Part shown: in pieces, positions 50,191-58,958 of the stretch | Layout of the letters: every line of letters begins with the position of its first letter | How positions within the stretch are numbered: position 1 is the stretch's first letter | Origin: Roseicella aerolata | GTDB taxonomy: Bacteria; Pseudomonadota; Alphaproteobacteria; Acetobacterales; Acetobacteraceae | NCBI RefSeq assembly: GCF_020523605.1 | Contig: NZ_JAJAQI010000019.1 | Coordinates: forward strand, 1 to 64,000 | Length of the DNA: 64,000 nucleotides | Direction: 5' to 3' | The notes under the pieces: generated by a model | The model's database searches: none | What the model saw: only the letters and a program-made list of their open reading frames with translations | What the model was told of the DNA's origin: nothing | Program-made: the position numbers and the translations under genes

Positions 50191-51621
50191 ATGCAACGCC
50201 TCGTCCGGTATCTGCCCGCCCCGGCCTCGCCCGCCTGGGTCGCGGCCGAGACGCTCGGCGCGGCCATTGCCGCGCTCGTCGGGCTGCTCTTCGTCGCTCG
50301 CATCATCGGGCCGCAGGCAGCCGGCATCGGCGCCATCGCGGCCAGCGTCTTCCTGACCGTCGACCTTCCCATCTCCGCCATGTTCGGGGACAGCCTGCTG
50401 CAGCGGCGCGGGCTGGAGGACCGACACTGCTCCTCCGCCTTCTGGACGACCATGGGGGCGTCGGCCCTCGGCATTCTCCTGCTCTGGTTCGGCGCGCCCT
50501 TCATCGCGGCGGCGACCGGCGCGCCTGTCACCGGCATGATCCGCGCGCTCGCCCTGCTGCTGCCCTTCTCGGCCACTGCCGGCATGCTCTCCTCGCTGGT
50601 GCTGCGGCAGAGGCGATATCGCCTGCTCGCCTTGCGGGTGCTGCTCTGCCAGCCCATCGCAGTCGGGGCCGGGGTGCTGGCAGCCCTGGCGGGGGCGGGC
50701 CCCTGGGCCCTGGCGGCGCAGCAGGCGGCGGCCACGCTCTCGGTCTTCGTGCTGGTCGCCTTGCGCTCGGGCTGGCGGCCGCGTTGGACCCTGCAGCGCC
50801 GGGCACTGGCCGAGCTATGGCCCGTGGCGGGGCCGCAGATTCTGGCGATGGTGGTCTATAACGGCCGCTACCGGGTCTTCATTATCGGCCTCGGCATGCT
50901 GGTGGCCGAGGCGGTGGTGGCCATCACCCATATCGCCTTCCGCCTGCTGGAGGTCGCGCTCGCGGTCGTCACCGGCGCCGCCTCCCGTCTCGCCATGCCG
51001 CGGCTGGCGGCCCTGCAGCAGGACCGCGCGGCGCTGGCCGCGGCCTATGGCGATCTCGCGCAGCTGCAGGCGCTCATCGGCCTGCCGATGGCCGCCGGCC
51101 TGGCCATCACCGCGCCCTGGTTGATCGAGCTCCTCATGGGCGGGCCATGGCTCGGTGCGACCGAACCGGCGCGGCTGGTGGCGCTCGCCGCCATACCGGG
51201 CTTCCTGATCGGCCCGGCGCCGGCGCTGTGGCTGGCGATCGGGCGGACGCGCATGAACCTGCTGATGCAGCTCATCGCCTTTGTTCTGCCATTGCTCGGA
51301 CTGGTGCTGCTGCGCCCGCAGGATGCCGGCGGTGCCGCGCTTTGCTGGGCGATCGGCAGCCTGGCCGTGCCACCGGTCCAGCTTGTCGTCACGCTCCGCG
51401 TGCTGCAACGTTCCGTGTTCTGGCTCGGGCGCCATCTGCTGGCACCGCTGCTCGGCACCCTCGTGATGGCGGTGCTGACCACCTGGGTGGCCCGCGCGCT
51501 GGCGGGGCAGCCGGCCCCGCTGGCGCTGCTTGGCACTGCCCTGGTTGGTGCCGTCACCTATGTGCTGGTGGTGCTGCCGGTGCTTGGCTTCCGCTGGCCG
51601 CGTGCCTTGCAGGAGGCATGA
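50191..51621 (+). CDS. Lipopolysaccharide/oligosaccharide flippase (MOP superfamily)
   Basis: A 476-aa integral membrane protein with about 12-14 hydrophobic segments, of the polysaccharide-synthesis Wzx/MOP type (LVGLLFVARIIGPQAAGIGAIA at the N-terminus, TGAASRLAMPRLAALQQDRA in the central loop). It would move lipid-linked sugar units across the inner membrane. ATG 50191 is 15 bp after the DprE2-like stop, so it is the last gene of the arabinose-lipid operon. It could export the arabinosyl lipid itself or a glycan that receives arabinose. Sequence alone does not tell which. Confidence 0.85.
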   Translation: MQRLVRYLPAPASPAWVAAETLGAAIAALVGLLFVARIIGPQAAGIGAIAASVFLTVDLPISAMFGDSLLQRRGLEDRHCSSAFWTTMGASALGILLLWFGAPFIAAATGAPVTGMIRALALLLPFSATAGMLSSLVLRQRRYRLLALRVLLCQPIAVGAGVLAALAGAGPWALAAQQAAATLSVFVLVALRSGWRPRWTLQRRALAELWPVAGPQILAMVVYNGRYRVFIIGLGMLVAEAVVAITHIAFRLLEVALAVVTGAASRLAMPRLAALQQDRAALAAAYGDLAQLQALIGLPMAAGLAITAPWLIELLMGGPWLGATEPARLVALAAIPGFLIGPAPALWLAIGRTRMNLLMQLIAFVLPLLGLVLLRPQDAGGAALCWAIGSLAVPPVQLVVTLRVLQRSVFWLGRHLLAPLLGTLVMAVLTTWVARALAGQPAPLALLGTALVGAVTYVLVVLPVLGFRWPRALQEA

Positions 51622-51722
51622 GGTCCGCGGGCTTGCCGTTGCATGAAGCACACAACAGCTCGGCTGCATTGCTGCCGCGACAGGGTGTGGTGCGGCGCGC
51701 TGCCGTCAGACGGCCGCTGCTC

Positions 51723-51826
51723 AAGAGCCGATTGCGTTCCTATCTGAACGCCTGTCCCCTGTAGCTCTTGGCTTTTCGAGCAGAAGCACGCTCCCGGGCG
51801 TTGATGCCCGTCCGCGATCTGCTCTA
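51723..51826 (-). repeat. Dispersed ~104-bp extragenic repeat with terminal inverted repeats, copy 3
   Basis: Read on the minus strand it starts TAGAGCAGATCGCG. Its other end, read inward on the plus strand, is AAGAGCCGATTGCG, so the termini are 14-bp imperfect inverted repeats (11 of 14). Inside are the small stems CGGGC-ATCAAC-GCCCG and GCGTTC-CTATCT-GAACGC. It aligns ungapped with copy 1 and shares both ends with copy 2. The first three bases of the element are the TAG stop of the glycosyltransferase gene, so it abuts or entered that gene's 3' end. Confidence 0.72.
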
Positions 51827-52876
51827 ATCCTCCGGTCGCCCGCTCGGCAGATGCCGCCCAACGACGTAGAGCGGCCTGCCCTTCGTCTCATTGAAGACGC
51901 GGCCGAGATATTCGCCTATCACGCCCAGGGTGACGAGTTGCACGCCGCCCAGCAGCAGCACCACCGTCATCAGGCTCGGATAGCCCGGCACCGGATTGCC
52001 GTAGAGCAGCGCCTTCAGCACCACCCAGCCGCCGAAGACGAGCGCGAAGGCCGCCGTGGCCAGGCCCAGCCAGGTGGCGACCCGCAGCGGGAAGGTGGTG
52101 AAGCTGGTGATCCCCTCCAGCGAGAGGGTCCAGAGCCGGCGGTAGTTCCACTTCGTGCTGCCCGCCGCCCGCGGATCCCGGTCATAGAGTACGGCTCGGG
52201 AGGGGAAGCCGACCCAGGCGAAGAGGCCCTTCATGAAGCGGTGCCGTTCCCGCAGCTGCAGCAGCGCATCCACGGCCCGTCGGCTCATCAGCCGGAAGTC
52301 GCCGGTATCGGCCGGCATGCGCACCGGGCCGCCGAGCCGCTGCATCACCCGGTAGAAGGCGCTGGCTGTCGTCCGCTTCAGCCAGGTTTCCCCGGCGCGG
52401 GAGCGGCGCTGGGCATAGGCGACATCCACGCCCTCCCGCCAGGCCGCGACCAGGTCCGGAATCACCTCCGGCGGATCCTGCAGGTCGGCATCGATGACAA
52501 TGATCGCGTCCGTCGCACGGGCGTGGTCGAGGCCGGCCGTCAGCGCCGCCTCCTTGCCGAAATTGCGGCTGAGCGCGACCACCGCGACCTCCGGCCTCGC
52601 TGCCTTCAGGGCCAGCAGGAGGTCGAGCGTGCCGTCAGAGGAGCCGTCATCGACATAGACCACCTCCCAGGACATGCCGAGCCGCTGCATCACCGCTTCC
52701 AACCTGCGGTGGAAGGCCTGCAGCACCGGTGCCTCGTTATAGGCCGGCACCACGACGGAAAGGGCGGGCGGCGCCATGCGCGGGGCCGGCGGCAGCGCCG
52801 CACTGGCCAATGGGTCTCGCCACTGGGGTGAATCGTCCATGGGATGACCCGCTGAAATACAAATGCCGTCGGGCAT
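51824..52876 (-). CDS. Membrane-anchored family 2 glycosyltransferase (GtrB/DPM1-like)
   Basis: A 350-aa polyprenyl-phosphate sugar transferase-like GT2. The catalytic domain shows VVPAYNEAPVL, VDDGSSDGT (75-83) and DADLQDPPEV (129-138), followed by two C-terminal membrane helices around 258-285 and 294-318 and the end GEYLGRVFNETKGRPLY, all typical of GtrB/ArnC-type enzymes that load a sugar on polyprenyl phosphate. ATG 52876 with GGGGG upstream is preferred; ATG 52840 is possible. The TAG stop is the first codon of the adjacent repeat element, so the original C-terminus may have been slightly different. It faces the flippase gene tail to tail. Confidence 0.88.
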   Translation of the reverse strand: MPDGICISAGHPMDDSPQWRDPLASAALPPAPRMAPPALSVVVPAYNEAPVLQAFHRRLEAVMQRLGMSWEVVYVDDGSSDGTLDLLLALKAARPEVAVVALSRNFGKEAALTAGLDHARATDAIIVIDADLQDPPEVIPDLVAAWREGVDVAYAQRRSRAGETWLKRTTASAFYRVMQRLGGPVRMPADTGDFRLMSRRAVDALLQLRERHRFMKGLFAWVGFPSRAVLYDRDPRAAGSTKWNYRRLWTLSLEGITSFTTFPLRVATWLGLATAAFALVFGGWVVLKALLYGNPVPGYPSLMTVVLLLGGVQLVTLGVIGEYLGRVFNETKGRPLYVVGRHLPSGRPED

Positions 52877-53077
52877 GGAACCCCCGACACTCAAGGCAAC
52901 GCCATCCGGCTCCGGATGTGGCAGGCGGCAAGGCTCACAAGCCGGTCAGTCCGGGTGCAGGCAGGCGCTGGCAGCGGGCCGGACCGCCCCCTTGGAGAGC
53001 GCCTCGGGATGCTCGGGCCCGCGGTCTGCGCCATGCGGGCGCGGAAGAGATGGGGCGGGTAGCCGCCCCGGTCCCCG

Positions 53078-54697
53078 TCACCGACGCGCCAGATAGGCCC
53101 GCGCCTGCTCGATATCCGGCCGTCCGGGATCGGCGCGGGCCGCGATCTCCAGCAGCTGCGCATATTGCGCGCGCGCCGTCTCCTGGTGGCCGGCCAGCGC
53201 GGCGGCGCGGGCAGCGCCATGGACGGCGCGGAAGCGGCGCGGCTCGGTCTCCTGCACCGCCAGGAATTCGCGCTCCGCCTCGGCATGGCGGCCGGCGAGC
53301 AGCAGCATCTCGCCGAGTTGCTCGCGCGCCGGCATCAGCGGGCCGGGGGTCACCGGGTGCTTGTCGGTGCGCGCCTCCCGCTCCGCCGCCTCGCGCAGCA
53401 GGTTGAGGCCCTGCTCGCGCTCGCCCCGTGCCTCGGCCACCCACGCCTCGGCGCTCAGGCGGAGGATCTCCGTCTGCTCCGCCCAATAGGGATCACCCGC
53501 GCGCAGCGTCGCCGCCACCTCCTTCAGCGCCTCGATATCCGCCGCGGCATCATCCGGCCGCCCGGCACGCGCCGCGCCGATGGCGCGGGCGACATGCGTG
53601 TTGGCGCGGATCAGCGGCGCCGTCTGCTGGCCGGGCGTGAGCGCCGCCGCCTCCTCCCAGGCGCCGCGTTCCAGCGCGAAGCGCGCCGGCATCACCGTCA
53701 GCGCCCAGCCGAAGAGCGGCGTCGGCGGGGGCCAGGCCTCGAAGCGCGGCAGGTCCTCGATCACCTTCCGCGCGGCCTCGATCTGGCCGGTCTGCAGATA
53801 GCCATAGACCATGTAGTCCAGGGCATGAATCTCGTCGAAGACCGATTCCCGCGCCCGCGCCGTCTCGGCAGAGCGGCGGTTGGTCTCGATGGAATCCTCC
53901 CAGCGCCCGACCCGGGTGAAGATGTGGGAGGGCATGTGCAGCGCATGCGGCGCATCGGCCGCGATGGCGGCGTATTTCTCGGCCGCCGGGACGCCGCGCG
54001 CGGCCAGCGCGGGCACGTCGTAGGTGTGGATCAGGTAGTGGGCAACGCCGGGATGCTGCGGCTGGCGCGTCCATTCGGCTTCCAGGATCTCCGCCGCGCG
54101 GCGCTGCCGGGCGAGGCTCTTGTCGGTCGGCGACGCGGCCATGACGAGGGCGAGGGCATAGTGGATGCGCACCTCCGGGTCATCCGGGAAGCGTTCGTGC
54201 AGCCGCGTCATCGCCTCCTCGTAGCGCGTGAGGCGGGCGCGGTGGGTCGCCGGGTCCTCATTGCCGTAGAGTTCGCCGAGCGCGGCGATGAAGCCAGCCT
54301 CGCGCTCGCTCTTCGCGCCGATGCGCTGCGCCTCCGCCAGCAGGGCGCGGCCGGCGCGGAGATTGGCTGCGGAGGTGACGGTGAAGGGGTTCACCAGCAG
54401 CGCCATGGCCTCGCCCCAATAGGCCATGACGCAATCGGGGTCGTCTTCCCGGACCCGGCGGAAGGCCTCGCCGGCCGCCTGGTACCAGAAGGAGTGCTGC
54501 AGCTTCATGGCCGCGTCGAAGGCCGCCTGCGCCTCCGGCGTGCAACTGACGGGGAAATGCACCTGGCCAAGCGTGGCGGGTGCCGGGGGCGTCCCGCCAT
54601 GCGCATGGCTGTGGGTCTGGGCCTGTCCGGGTGCCGGGGCGAGCGAGAGGCCGAGGGCAAGAGCCCAGAGGCTGGCGGCCGTCCGGTGAGACGTCAT
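53078..54697 (-). CDS. Exported TPR-repeat protein of unknown function
   Basis: A 539-aa protein with a signal peptide (ASLWALALGLSLAPAPGQA, cleavage near residue 26) and a His-rich start of the mature part (HSHAHGG) that could bind metal. The rest is helical repeats of TPR/Sel1-like type; conserved patches include FPVSCTPEAQAAFDAAM, YWGEAMAL and HALHMPSHIFTRVGRW. I recognise the family as a widespread uncharacterised one in proteobacteria. ATG 54697 has GGGAGG 6 nt upstream. It is a single-gene unit on the minus strand. Periplasmic protein-protein interaction is likely; no enzyme motif seen. Confidence 0.75.
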   Translation of the reverse strand: MTSHRTAASLWALALGLSLAPAPGQAQTHSHAHGGTPPAPATLGQVHFPVSCTPEAQAAFDAAMKLQHSFWYQAAGEAFRRVREDDPDCVMAYWGEAMALLVNPFTVTSAANLRAGRALLAEAQRIGAKSEREAGFIAALGELYGNEDPATHRARLTRYEEAMTRLHERFPDDPEVRIHYALALVMAASPTDKSLARQRRAAEILEAEWTRQPQHPGVAHYLIHTYDVPALAARGVPAAEKYAAIAADAPHALHMPSHIFTRVGRWEDSIETNRRSAETARARESVFDEIHALDYMVYGYLQTGQIEAARKVIEDLPRFEAWPPPTPLFGWALTVMPARFALERGAWEEAAALTPGQQTAPLIRANTHVARAIGAARAGRPDDAAADIEALKEVAATLRAGDPYWAEQTEILRLSAEAWVAEARGEREQGLNLLREAAEREARTDKHPVTPGPLMPAREQLGEMLLLAGRHAEAEREFLAVQETEPRRFRAVHGAARAAALAGHQETARAQYAQLLEIAARADPGRPDIEQARAYLARR

Positions 54698-55022
54698 GGC
54701 TACCTCCCTGCCGGGCGAGCCCTGTGCCGTATCCCGGCTGGCCAACCTTAGAATTATGGAGGTCAGCAATGGAAATGACGATGCGGTCACGGGACGGTCA
54801 TCCTGTCCCCCTCCCGCCGGATCGCGTTCATGCCCGGGCGCGACCTGATGGGACGCATCCTTGTGCCGGGATTCAGGAGGATAGAGGTCCGCGCCCGCCC
54901 GCGATCCGCCCCGGGCCGCGGGGAGACGGCGGCTTGCCGCTTCCGGCACCCGCCCTTGTCGGGTTCGCGCCTCGGCCAGAATGTTTCCACTCGGGACGAT
55001 GGCAGGCTAAGGCTGCCGCGCC
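54698..55022. other. Divergent intergenic region (TPR protein / MmgE-PrpD)
   Basis: The 325 bp between the divergent genes contain a short AT-rich stretch (54748-54760, TTAGAATTATGG) that probably marks the TPR gene promoter. No promoter pair is clear for the plus-strand gene. No repeats or RNA gene seen. Confidence 0.35.
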
Positions 55023-56303
55023 ATGCAGCCCGACATCCCCGCCCATGTCCGCGACCATGCGGGCCTGATCCTCGCCGATACCCTGGCCGCGATCGTCGCG
55101 GGCCACCGCAAAGCGGAGGTGCGCGCCATCACCGCGCGCCATGCGACCGGTGGCGTGCCGCTGCTCGGCACCGCCGCCGCCGCGCCGCCGCCCATGGCCG
55201 CCTTCCTGACCGGCCTTGCCGGCACCGCTGCCGAGCTGGACGAGGGCAACTACCCCGCCGGCGGCCATCCCGCGATCCATGCCGTTGCCCCCGCGCTGGC
55301 GGAAGCGGCGGCGCGTGGCTGCTCCGGCGCGGCGCTGCTGACGGCGAGCATCCTTGGCTATGAGGCGGGCGCGCGGGTCGGGCATGCCATGCGCCTGCGG
55401 CCGGCGGCGCATCCGCACGGCACCTGGGGCGTGATCGGCGCCGCCGCCGCAGTCGCCAGCCTGCGCGGCCGCGACGCGGCGCTTGCGACGCGCGCGCTGG
55501 AGGTCGCGGCCAGCCTTGGCCTCGCGACCAGCGCCACCGCCTCGCTGCGCGGCGGGTCGGTCCGCAACGTCTATGCCGGCGGCGCCGCGCAGAACGGGCT
55601 GCTGGCGGTGGACTTGGCCGAGGCCGGCATCACAGGCGAGCCGGGTGGCATCCCGGTGGTCTTCGGCCAGGTGGTGGGGGAGGGGTGGGACCAGATGGCC
55701 TACGAAGCCTCCACCGGCCGCTGGTTCATCCTGGAGAGCTTCCTGAAGCTGCATTCCTGCTGCAGGGAGACCCAGGGGGCTCTCGAGGCGATCGAGTTGT
55801 TGCTGGCGGAAGCGCCCGTCACGCCGGAACAGGTCGCGGCCATCGAGGTCGAGACCTTCCACTCCGCCTCCCTGCTTTCGGAGCGCGCGCCGGCCGCTCC
55901 GATTGCCGGCCGTTTCTCCATCCCCTTCACGGTGGCGACGCGCATCGTGAGCGGCTGCGCCTGGATCGAAGCCTTCTCCTCCGCCGCCATCGCCGACCCG
56001 GTGGCGCGGGCGCTCGCGGCAAGGGTGACGGTGCGGGAGGATCCGGCGCTGACCGCGCGCCAGCCGGGCGAGCGCGTCTGCCGCCTGACCCTGCGTCTCG
56101 CGGATGGCACGGTCCGCCGGCGGGAGGTGGTCGGCACTCCCGGCGACCCGGACCGTCCGCATCCCGAAGCGGCGCTGCGGGAGAAATTCCGCCGCTGCGT
56201 CGAGCCCGGCTTCGGCGCCCGCTGGGCGGAACTGTGGGAAATGGCGCGGCATCCGGACCGCGTGACGCGCGCCTCGCAGCTTCTGGCCGCCTTCCGGCCG
56301 TAG
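55023..56303 (+). CDS. MmgE/PrpD family protein
   Basis: A 426-aa protein of the 2-methylcitrate dehydratase/cis-aconitate decarboxylase fold. Landmarks: DHAGLILADTLAAIVAG at the N-terminus, LDEGNYPAGGHPAIHAVAPAL near residue 72 and AAHPHGTWGVIGAAAAVA, with the KLHSCCRETQGALEA segment in the middle. Members dehydrate or isomerise small tricarboxylic or hydroxy acids. The usual prpB/prpC genes are absent, so methylcitrate is unlikely. A Bug-type binding protein and two dehydrogenases follow, pointing to an organic or sugar-acid pathway. The start ATG 55023 has a weak AAGG site. Convergent with the next gene, with a hairpin between. Confidence 0.82.
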   Translation: MQPDIPAHVRDHAGLILADTLAAIVAGHRKAEVRAITARHATGGVPLLGTAAAAPPPMAAFLTGLAGTAAELDEGNYPAGGHPAIHAVAPALAEAAARGCSGAALLTASILGYEAGARVGHAMRLRPAAHPHGTWGVIGAAAAVASLRGRDAALATRALEVAASLGLATSATASLRGGSVRNVYAGGAAQNGLLAVDLAEAGITGEPGGIPVVFGQVVGEGWDQMAYEASTGRWFILESFLKLHSCCRETQGALEAIELLLAEAPVTPEQVAAIEVETFHSASLLSERAPAAPIAGRFSIPFTVATRIVSGCAWIEAFSSAAIADPVARALAARVTVREDPALTARQPGERVCRLTLRLADGTVRRREVVGTPGDPDRPHPEAALREKFRRCVEPGFGARWAELWEMARHPDRVTRASQLLAAFRP

Positions 56304-56350
56304 CTCGCACTCCACTCCACCCCTCTTTCTGCGGGCGGGGGAGGGGGCGG

Positions 56351-56373
56351 TCCGGGCTGCGCGACAGCCCGGA
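56351..56373. terminator. Hairpin between convergent MmgE/PrpD and Bug-protein genes
   Basis: A perfect 9-bp stem (TCCGGGCTG / CAGCCCGGA) with a 5-nt loop, 48 bp after one stop codon and 16 bp from the other. Placement supports a bidirectional terminator. Confidence 0.55.
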
Positions 56374-56388
56374 GGCGCCACCCGCAGC

Positions 56389-57363
56389 CTATTGCGGCTC
56401 GATCCCCGCCGCCCGCACCACCTGGGCCCAACGCGCCACCTCGCTGCGGACCAGTGCCGCCAGCGCCTCCGGTCCCTGCTGCTCCGGCAGGGCGGGAATG
56501 GAGCCCAATTCCTCGATCCGGCGGCGAATGGCCGGGTCGGCCAGCGCCTCGCCGAGTGCCTGGGCCAGCCGTGCCTGCACCGACGGCGGTGTGCCGCGCG
56601 GGGCGAAGATCGCGTTCCAGCCCTGAAAGATGAAATCGGGCACGCCTGCCTCCCGGCTGGTCGGCACATCCGGCGCGCCGGCGCTCCGCGTGGCGCCCGC
56701 GATCAGCAGGCTATGCACCGTGCCGGCCTGGATCTGCGGCACCGCGGCCGGTGCCAGCACGCAGGCGCTGTCCACCATGCCTGCCACTAGGTCGTTCACC
56801 GCCGGTCCCTCGCCGCGGTAGGGGACCTCGTTCATGCGCAGCCCGGCCAGATGGGCGAAGAGCGAGCAGGCCAGGTGGTTGGTCGAGCCGATGCCGGCAT
56901 TGGCATTGGCATTGGAGATGCAGCCCGGATTCTCCCGCACCTGCGCCGCGAATTCGGCGAAGTCGCGCGCGGGGAAGCCCTTCCGGACCAGGACATAGAG
57001 CGGCGTGCCGGCAATCAGCCCGATCGGCGTCAGTGCGCGCGGGTCATAGGCGACGTTGCGGTAGATGCTGGGTGAGGCGGAGTGGCTGCCAAGGCTGCCG
57101 ACCGTCAGCGTATGGCCATCCGGCACCGCCTGCGCGCCGCGCGCGCCGCCGATCGTGCCGCCGGCGCCGGTGACGTTCTCCACCACTACCTGCTGGCCGA
57201 GCGTCCGCGCCATATGCGCGCCGACGATGCGGGCCAGCACGTCGGTCGCGCCGCCGGGCGCGAAGACGACGATCAGCGTGATCGGGCGGTTCGGGAATTC
57301 CTGCGCGCGCAACGGCGCGGCGAGGAACAGCAGCGTGGCGAGCGCGCCCATCCAGCGTCCCAT
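56389..57363 (-). CDS. Bug/TctC-type tripartite tricarboxylate transporter binding protein
   Basis: A 324-aa periplasmic binding protein. The signal peptide is MGRWMGALATLLFLAAPLRA. The mature part opens QEFPNRPITLIVVFAPGGATD, the Bug signature, and has ITGA-like VTGAGGTIGGARGAQAVPDG and YNANAGIGSTNHLA-type segments that cradle a carboxylate. No TctA/TctB membrane genes adjoin, as is usual for the many orphan Bug proteins in such genomes. It lies 80 bp downstream of the SAF-domain oxidoreductase gene on the same strand, suggesting that its ligand is a sugar acid or dicarboxylate entering that pathway. Confidence 0.88.
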   Translation of the reverse strand: MGRWMGALATLLFLAAPLRAQEFPNRPITLIVVFAPGGATDVLARIVGAHMARTLGQQVVVENVTGAGGTIGGARGAQAVPDGHTLTVGSLGSHSASPSIYRNVAYDPRALTPIGLIAGTPLYVLVRKGFPARDFAEFAAQVRENPGCISNANANAGIGSTNHLACSLFAHLAGLRMNEVPYRGEGPAVNDLVAGMVDSACVLAPAAVPQIQAGTVHSLLIAGATRSAGAPDVPTSREAGVPDFIFQGWNAIFAPRGTPPSVQARLAQALGEALADPAIRRRIEELGSIPALPEQQGPEALAALVRSEVARWAQVVRAAGIEPQ

Positions 57364-57443
57364 CGGCGGTCCCCCCGGTTCCGGGCCCTTGCGCGGGCCT
57401 TTGCCCGCGGATGGTGCCGGGAGAACCCCGACAGACCCAGCTT

Positions 57444-58775
57444 CTACTCGGCGGCCCTGGCCGGGCGCGCCGCAGCCTCCATCGCCCGGCGGATGCGCAC
57501 CGCCTCGGAGGCGTCGTCAAGTGTGACATCGTCATAGCCGACGATGCTGCCCGCCTTCACCGCCCGTTTCAGCGGCACGCCATGCGCGAGGCCAATCGGC
57601 AGCGCGCCCAGGGCGAGGGAGCGTTCGGCCGGGATGCACTTGCCCCAGACCATGGCGCCGCCCTCGCCATCCAGCACCTCGCCCGGCGCCAGGTCGCGCT
57701 TGGCCGTCGCCGCCACATCGCCCCGCCAGGCATCGGAACAGCCGGTCGGCTCCCTGCGCAGCGCGGCGGAGGCGACCGAGATGCCGAGCTCCAGCCCGAT
57801 GAAGTGATAGGGCCGCCAGAGCGCGGCGTAGCGGCCGGAGGGATCGGTGGCGACGCCGTATTCGGAGAAGCAGCGGCGGATATAGTCCGTCTCGCCCTCG
57901 AACACCGCATAGACGCCCCAGCGCAGGTCGCCCACCACCTGCCGCCCGTCGCGCTCGACCGAGGAGATCACCTCCACCCGTCCGGTCGAGCCGGCGAAGA
58001 CGCGCGGCAGGTCGTGCACGCCGCAGGGCGGGAACATCAGGCCGTCCTCGGGCGGCTGCAGCCCGGTGGCATTGGCGATCGCCGCCATCTCGATCCCGGA
58101 CTTCGTGCCGTCGAGGAAGGAGTTGAACATCTGCGGGTTCATCCCGCCGAGCCGCGCCTGCTCCTCGGTCAGGCCGTAATAACCCCAGACCGTGGCCGGC
58201 GTGCTGGCGTGGTACTCCGGCAGATATTTCGTCCCCTTGCCGGCGGCGACGACGGTGAAGCCCTCGGCGCGCAGCGTGTCCACGATCTCGCAGACCAGGG
58301 CCGGCTGGTCGCCATAGGCCATGGAATAGACCGTGCCAGCGGCGCGCGCCTTCTCCGCCAGCAGCGGACCGGCCAGCACGTCGGCCTCCACATTCACCAT
58401 GACGATATGCTTGCCGTGCCCGATGGCGGCGAGCGCATGAGAGATGCCAGCGGCCGGGTGGCCGGTGCATTCGATGATCACCTCGATCCGCGGATCGGCG
58501 ATCAGCGCCATCGCGTCCTCGGTCAGCGCCGTCGCGCCGGTGCGGCAGGCGGCATCAAGATCCGGCGCCGCGTAGGTCGCCTCGGGCCAGCCGATGCGGG
58601 CGAGCGCGGCGCGGGCCCGCGGCAGGGCCAGGTCGGCGATGCCGACGATATGCATGCCCGGGGTCCGCTGTGCGGCGGCAAGGAACATGGAGCCGAATTT
58701 GCCGGCCCCGATCACCCCGACCGTCACCGGCCGGCCCGCCGCGGCCCTGGCCTGGAGCATCCTGTGCAGATTCAT
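57444..58775 (-). CDS. Homoserine-dehydrogenase-like NAD(P) oxidoreductase with C-terminal SAF domain (COG4091 type)
   Basis: A 443-aa protein. The Rossmann fold starts with GVIGAGKFGSMF (20-31); IECTGHPAAGISHALAAI and the VNVEADVLAGPLLAEKA region follow. The C-terminal third is a SAF domain (AKRDLAPGEVLDGEGG to the end), which in other proteins binds sugar acids or sialic acids. The architecture matches the predicted homoserine dehydrogenase family COG4091, for which true homoserine activity is not expected. ATG 58775 has GGAAGG upstream. It is divergent from a threonate-dehydrogenase-like gene 183 bp away, and precedes the Bug protein gene. Sugar-acid oxidation is the likely theme. Confidence 0.8.
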   Translation of the reverse strand: MNLHRMLQARAAAGRPVTVGVIGAGKFGSMFLAAAQRTPGMHIVGIADLALPRARAALARIGWPEATYAAPDLDAACRTGATALTEDAMALIADPRIEVIIECTGHPAAGISHALAAIGHGKHIVMVNVEADVLAGPLLAEKARAAGTVYSMAYGDQPALVCEIVDTLRAEGFTVVAAGKGTKYLPEYHASTPATVWGYYGLTEEQARLGGMNPQMFNSFLDGTKSGIEMAAIANATGLQPPEDGLMFPPCGVHDLPRVFAGSTGRVEVISSVERDGRQVVGDLRWGVYAVFEGETDYIRRCFSEYGVATDPSGRYAALWRPYHFIGLELGISVASAALRREPTGCSDAWRGDVAATAKRDLAPGEVLDGEGGAMVWGKCIPAERSLALGALPIGLAHGVPLKRAVKAGSIVGYDDVTLDDASEAVRIRRAMEAAARPARAAE

Positions 58776-58958
58776 GTCCGTACCTTCCCGAAGGCGGCGG
58801 AGCCTAAAGCATGTGCCGCCTTCGGGAAGCCGGAGGCGCGGCAAAAGCGCCGCGTCGGTCCGCCGCGCCGGCCGGGCGCCTGGCGGTCCCCCCGGGCGGC
58901 TTGACGCTTCGGCGCCCTGGCCGGAGCCTCCCCCGTCAGGATAGCGAGGAGGGACGCC

